Source: Pisolithus tinctorius (taxonomy: Eukaryota > Basidiomycota > Agaricomycetes > Boletales > Pisolithaceae). Taken from it: DNA of 64,000 bases. Of the stretch, positions 59,090-64,000 are shown piece after piece. Position 1 is the stretch's first letter; each line of letters starts with the position of its first letter. Under the pieces are notes generated by a model that saw only the letters and a program-made list of their open reading frames with translations, ran no database searches and had not been told where the DNA came from. The position numbers and the translations under genes are program-made. The stretch covers positions 558,001 to 622,000 of the forward strand of contig JANFAH010000017.1 in the NCBI GenBank assembly GCA_024663395.1, written 5' to 3'.

Positions 59090-59531
59090 TAAGCAAACTT
59101 GCTGACTAAGTGTGGATAAAGCTTCAGATAAAGGATGGAGGCAGATAGACCCCTTTGTGGAGCCTCAACTACCAATGATATGAATGAAAACAGATAGACT
59201 CTTCCAAATGAGCCTCAACTGTTGACAATGAGTTATGCCTGAGAGAGAGCTGAACTGACTGCTGAGTGACTTCTGGATTGCTTGTGGATTGCTTCTTGAT
59301 TGCTTGAGTTGTAGCTAAGTAGATGGGGGTTTATATACTGTGGGGGGAGCACAGCCTATGACAAACAAGGCACAAATGCTTGGTAAGTAATGAGTAAGGA
59401 CTGAGTAAGCATGATGAGTAAGCAAGCAAAGAGGATTGGTAAGTATTGACAATAAACAAGTCAAAGACAGTCAATATATCACAGAATGAGTCAAATAGAG
59501 TCAGAAACTGAGTAAGCACACTGGTATCACA
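59090..59531 (-). mobile_element. Copia-like LTR
   Basis: On the minus strand TGTGATACCAGTGTGCTTAC follows a purine-poor/CACCACCCCCTAA tract. A clear TATATAAACCCCC box lies at about 59326-59338, and repeated TTACTCA units precede it. The 3' end is uncertain. No pol sequence was seen next to it; 59532-60002 holds no recognisable gene. Confidence 0.4.
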
Positions 59532-60002
59532 TTAGGGGGTGGTGATGCAAGTCAGATCTCAGTGGAGACATCTCTAGATCCAAAGATGGCATGACAGATG
59601 GACAGTGTTTCCAGATAGGGAAGTATTAATTCCAGAATTGAAGGGCATGAGTCAGGTGTCAAAGGGGCTAGGGCATTGGGGATCTGTGGGGCAATGGGAG
59701 CATACATGATCACATCTCCCACCCTTTCATCCTCTCAGCAAAGTTAACAAAAGCTTCATGATTGGGGTTCTGATGGAGGAGGAGGAGAAGGGGGGATGTC
59801 TGCTGCTGAATCTTGCAGTAAGAAGGCAAGATGCACATCATACTCATCATGGATGTGATCAGGGAGGCTGGAGAACAGTAGATTATGCTGCAGCTGTCAC
59901 AACATGGGGAGAATGATGGATGAGATTGGAATAAAGATGGTGCAGGGAGCAGGGAGGAATGATCCAGATGCTTCATCAAGAGGGGAGACTAAAATGACCA
60001 CA

Positions 60003-60178
60003 TAAGACCTTTCTAACTGAGTGACAGACCTGAGGTGACCAAAGAACATCCTTCTGGAAGTCATACTGACAAGGAGAACACACTGACCAAGCTGCATGGG
60101 ATGAGACAGGGCTGACAACAATGGAATGAACCAGGGGGCTTAAGGACAGAAGCTGGTGGGAATGCCTGGCAGATATAT
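60003..60178 (-). mobile_element. 5' internal leader of family C element
   Basis: This 175-base segment adjoins the LTR end at 60179 and recurs next to the LTR at 61021-61195 and, inverted, at about 60684-60830. A constant position next to LTR ends suggests the leader that follows a 5' LTR. Confidence 0.5.
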
Positions 60179-60639
60179 GTAGCCACTGTCTCTGGCAAAT
60201 GAGACAAGTGAGATGATTGACAAAGAGGCAGCCATTACTGATGGACTTAGCAAAATGAGCCTCTGATGAATGGAGTGCTGTAGAAATGTGTAGGGTGCAA
60301 GGATCCTCTCCAAATATGGAAGGCAGAATCATGTGGCTGAGCACTTTAAGCAAGTGTGAGAACAGAGTCAATATCTCTGGAAATGGTGGAGATACAATGA
60401 AAACTGCAATGCCATACACAGGCACTAAAAACTTTCAATGCATGCTTAACTTGCTTCCTCTTTTCTCTTTGGCACTGACAACTCATTCCTGTGCAAAGGA
60501 TGACTGCTCATGTCCAGCAGTCTTTCTATGCATGAGGCCTTTAGTCTTCATCTGCATGGCATGGGCATTGTGTGCAACTTGTCAACAAGTTAGGCAGAGT
60601 CAGCTGTAACCATGTCCACAACACCTTTGGTGTGTGACA
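60179..60639 (-). mobile_element. LTR, family C, complete (461 bp)
   Basis: Minus strand TGTCACACACCAAAGG...GGCTACA, with TGT...ACA ends. The other copies are defined by comparison with this one. Immediately after it, 60640-60683 repeats the LTR 3' end in the opposite orientation. Confidence 0.65.
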
Positions 60640-60830
60640 CCATCTTGCTTGTCTCTTTTGCTAGAGACAGTGGCTATATGTATCTGCCAGGTATTCCCAC
60701 CAGCTTCTGTCCTGAAGCCCCCTTGTTCATTCCATGATCATCAGCCCTGTCCCATCCCATGCAGCTTGGTCAGCATGTTCTCCTGGTCAGTATGACTTCC
60801 AGAAGGACATTCTCTGGTCAGTTGAGCCCA
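60640..60830 (+). mobile_element. Inverted fragment: LTR 3' end plus leader, family C
   Basis: Reverse complement of 60003-60215. Together they form an inverted repeat of roughly 190-bp arms around the LTR at 60179-60639. It points to two oppositely oriented insertions or a recombination product. Confidence 0.6.
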
Positions 60831-61020
60831 AGATCAATAGTATTGGATCAGATGTAAGGAAATTTGTGTGGAAAATGGTAGGGAAGTGTTGCAGGATAAT
60901 TCTCCTGCTTGACTACAGCCTTCAGGGATGCAGAATTGAGCACACTGCAAACAGTTTGGGAAGTGACAGGAGAGGGAAGAGCCACACACATTATACATTG
61001 GGACACTTTTTTGAGCACTG
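60831..61020. other. Short unassigned segment
   Basis: Lies between two leader copies; no motif was recognised. Confidence 0.3.
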
Positions 61021-61231
61021 TAAGACCTTTCTAATTGTGTGACAGATCTTAGGCAACCAAACAATGTCCTTCTGGAAGTCATACTGACAAGGAGAACATG
61101 CTGACCAAGCTGCATGGGATGGGACAGGGCTGATGATGATGGGATGAACCAGGGGGCTTAAGGACAGAAGCTGGTGGGAATACCTGGCAGATATACATAG
61201 CCACTGTGTCTAGCAAAAGAGACAAGCAAGA
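61021..61231 (-). mobile_element. Leader and LTR 3' end of a family C element, split by a foldback insertion
   Basis: The leader (61021-61195) and 36 bases of LTR (61196-61231) stop at the TA of the foldback element. The same LTR continues at 62806-63223. Combined length of about 454 bases fits the intact LTR. Confidence 0.65.
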
Positions 61232-61233
61232 TA

Positions 61234-62803
61234 CAGTGAGGGACAAAAGCATTGCAATGTTTGTGAGGTGTGACTTGTTGCTGATGTAGCTCGGGCTATT
61301 CTGCACGGATAATGATGATACCTATACCATTGGAAAGGGGTGACTCTAAGCTTTCCAGAGCACTAAGGATCAGTTAAAAAAAAGCAATACATGCTGAGAT
61401 ACACCCTATTCTTTCCAAAAAGTGCATTGCAACACTTTTGTCCCTGACTGGTGAAATCATGAAATGTGACCTTTTGATGGGATTGAGGGCATGGAGGATG
61501 GGAAAAAATGATTAAATAATAAACCACATGATCATCCAGATGATTTGTCAGCATGTAAACAATGACAAACATTGGACTTGTACCATTAATCCTCCCTCTT
61601 TTACCACAACTCATGAAATCATCTCTCTAGCTCACATGGTCATTTTCTCAAGGAATTCTTATCACATACTGGTGGCCACCACAGTGCCATCATTATAACA
61701 TGCTCTCAGAACCATCAGTCCCTTAAAAAACCTGCTGTCAGTCATTTCCTGGACTGTTTCCCCCCCCATGCCTGATGTGTTCTGGGACTAATCAGTACTT
61801 GGAAGGCTGAAAATGTTATGGAGGTCAATCTGGCACTTCAGACCATGATGTACAAACAGTCCCCTCTCAACCAATGCATTTCTGGCACAGGAACACTGAT
61901 ATGGAAGTTGGGGTGGGACAAAACCTCCTTATGCTCTGAGCACCATAAGAGGGTTCACTAGATCTTGCTCGGATCTGAACTGTAGATGACTGGGGAAGGA
62001 TTATTTGGTCATATGTGACCAAAGGAAATATTCAGGGCCAGATGGAAGCACAGGATTCTGCTCCATGGCAGTTCAGTAGCATATCCTTCTGATGACACCC
62101 AGGGGTAAAGAGGATTTTGTCTTGCCCTAACTTCCATACCACTGTCCCTGTGCCAGAAATGCATTGGTTGAGAGGGGGATAGTTTGTCCATCATGTTCTG
62201 ATGTGCCAGATTGACCTCCAAAACATTCTCAGCCTTCCAAGTACTGATTAGTCCGAGAACACATCAGGCATGGGGGGAAACAGTCCAGGGAATGACTGAC
62301 AGCAGGTTTTTTAAGGGACTGATGGTTCTGAGAGCATGTTATAATGATGGCACTGTGGTGGCCACCAGTATTTGATAAGAATTCCTTGAGAAAATGACCA
62401 TGTGAGCTAGAGAGATGATTTCATGAGTTGTGGTAAAAGAGGGAGGATTAATGGTACAAGTCCAATGTTTGTCATTGTTTACATGCTGACAAATCATCTG
62501 GATGATCATGTGGTTTATTATTTAATCATTTTTTCCCATCCTCCATGCCCTCAATCCCATCAAAAGGTCACATTTCATGATTTCACCAGTCAGGGACAAA
62601 AGTGTTGCAATGCACTTTTTGGAAAGAATAGGGTGTATCTCAGCATGTATTGCTTTTTTTTAACTGATCCTTAGTGCTCTGGAAAGCTTAGAGTCACCCC
62701 TTTCCAATGGTATAGGTATCATCATTATCCGTGCAGAATAGCCCGAGCTACATCAGCAACAAGTCACACCTCACAAACATTGCAACGCTTTTGTCCCTCA
62801 CTG
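61234..62803. mobile_element. 1570-bp foldback (long inverted repeat) element with TA target duplication
   Basis: Outer ends CAGTGAGGGACAAAAG and its complement are flanked by TA at 61232-61233 and 62804-62805. Arms of about 700 bases (61234 to about 61935, and about 62095 to 62803) are near-identical inverted copies with a spacer of about 160 bases. Each arm carries at its outer end a 217-bp unit with its own inverted ends (61234-61450 and 62587-62803). The ends and TA duplication fit Tc1/mariner-mobilised non-autonomous elements. No transposase is encoded; the 83-codon frames in both arms are mirror copies without motifs. Confidence 0.85.
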
Positions 62804-62805
62804 TA

Positions 62806-63223
62806 ATTGATGAAGAGGTGGCCATATCTGATGGACTTAGCAAAATGAGCATCTGATGGATGGAGTGCTGTAGAAATGCATAGGGTGTGACAATCCTTTC
62901 CAAACCTGGCAGGCAGGATGGCATGGCTGAGCACTTTAAGCAAGTGTGTGAATGGAGTTGATATCTTTGGAAATGGCAGAGATACAATGAAATCTGGAAT
63001 GCCATACACAGGCACTAAAAACTTTTGATGCACACTTGACTTGCTTCTTCTTTTCTCTTTAGCACTGATGACTCATTCTTGTGTGAAGGATGATTGCTCA
63101 TGTCCAGCAGTCCTTCTATACATGAGGGCTTTAGTCTTCATCTGCATGGCATGGTGCAAGACTCATTGACACATCATGCAGAGTCAGCTGTAACCATGTC
63201 CACAACACCTTGGGTGTGTAACA
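62806..63223 (-). mobile_element. Remainder of the family C LTR interrupted by the foldback element
   Basis: Begins ATTGATGAAGAGGTGGCC as in the LTR at 51187-51640 and ends GGTGTGTAACA, the reversed TGTTACACACC start of the LTR. Confidence 0.65.
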
Positions 63224-63268
63224 CCACACAATCATCAGCAGTCACATGGTGAGCTTCTACTTCTATAT

Positions 63269-63763
63269 TCACAACTGTTGATTGATTATCAGCATCCAGA
63301 ACCAATGAATTATGAAATTTGCAACCACACCCTCACCATGAGGCAGGTCAGATATATTTGTAGGTCTGCCTTGCATGCCCTTTGGTTTCAGTTTCAGTTT
63401 CACAGGCTTTGCTTTGACAGTGTCTTGCATCACCTGCTCTACCTCCATGGTCACCTCCATCTCTGAGATCTGGGTGCAGCCCTGTTGAACTGCAGCAGTG
63501 TGGGCATCACTCAAGTCCTTTGCATGTGAGTCATTGGCTTTCTTCTGGCTTGAAGTACATCATGTAACCTGCACATCAAGAACTATTTGTCCTGGGTGCA
63601 GATTAGCCTTTTTTCTTTGCAGATGATGACTTCTAGAAGAATTGTTGGGCAACATAGTACCTGCAATGCAAGGTGGGAGATGGAGACAGAGCAAGGTGAG
63701 TTTAAACTTCGCTTCTTTATGCAAAAAAGATCTCACAAACAATGTACCTAGTTTTCTGTACAA
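63269..63763 (-). pseudogene. Fragment of an unknown transposon-associated protein
   Basis: The minus-strand frame 63514-63269 holds KPVKLKLKPKGMQGR followed by ISDLPHGEGVVANF, a pattern I associate with hypothetical proteins of mushroom transposons. A second frame (63763-63560) has no motif. Function unknown. From 63764 to the window end nothing was recognised. Confidence 0.3.
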
Positions 63764-64000
63764 ATTCCCACTTACCTCAAGCTAATGCACCCATGCCACC
63801 CCAATGTGTTTCCTTACATTGAAAATGCCTGCATACCTGATGTTTAGCATGCTCCAACACCCTTGTGCTGAACTGGGGTGTAACCATTGGTTTAGAAATC
63901 TCTCAGGTCTTACTCAACACACATGCATGCATCATCCTAGTTTAGGCTGCATTCCCCCAAGTTTTGCTGTCAGCACAAGGTTGCCTGACCATTTGGGGCA

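Noticed and set aside
61363..62674. Two identical 83-codon frames
   Set aside because: They are the same non-coding sequence in the two inverted arms of the foldback element.

Overview
The window reads as nuclear DNA of a mushroom-forming basidiomycete (Agaricomycetes). The basis is short GT-AG introns of about 45-65 bases, KDZ (Kyakuja-Dileera-Zisupton) transposase linked to a TET/JBP-type dioxygenase, FunK1 fungal-type kinases, a DUF6593-like protein, an Atg15 lipase and a NACHT-WD40 protein of the Agaricomycete type. Genus cannot be told from the sequence alone.

There are three compositional blocks. Block 1 (about 1-15,230) and block 3 (about 42,130-64,000) are almost free of CpG and consist mostly of transposable elements. 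Conserved Arg codons there have become Trp, Cys, Gln or TGA, as expected from deamination of methylated CpG. Block 2 (about 15,230-42,130) has normal CpG density and holds the host genes.

Block 1: a decayed KDZ element carries a TET/JBP-family gene (1369-2364), a CxC2-KDZ transposase (2509-6895) and a companion ORF (to 9539). An 803-bp CpG-rich solo LTR with a perfect 5-bp target duplication (CTAAT) interrupts the transposase. After it come a 7-copy CpG-rich palindromic tandem repeat (9844-10135), an integrase-core element (10930-12455) and an unidentified coding relic (to about 14,290).

Block 2: a class I histone deacetylase (HOS2-like, minus) sits head-to-head with PER1/PGAP3 (plus). It is followed by a DUF6593-like protein, PRPP synthetase and glutamate 5-kinase (all minus), ATG15 (plus), two tandem FunK1 kinases (minus, the second apparently a pseudokinase), a sulfate-permease fragment, a 2OG-oxygenase pseudogene, two copies of an unknown family, and then a complete seven-exon NACHT/WD40 gene (39745-44896). 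PRS, ATG15 and the NACHT gene read cleanly through every intron. HDAC, PER1, DUF6593 and PRO1 each need one or more single-base indels.

The NACHT gene crosses the boundary between blocks 2 and 3. Its WD40 exon holds 15 units of exactly 129 bp that are near-identical apart from three variable codons. This resembles the HNWD incompatibility genes of Podospora and is the most interesting host system here.

Block 3: a Ty3/Gypsy chromovirus on the minus strand with an antisense cysteine-cluster ORF, a second Gypsy fragment with an inverted LTR pair, a full-length 3.5-kb Gypsy with 162-bp LTRs, several copies of one ~460-bp LTR, a Copia-like LTR, and a 1570-bp foldback element with TA target duplication inserted in one of those LTRs. 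All exon and frameshift calls were made by eye; no search was run.
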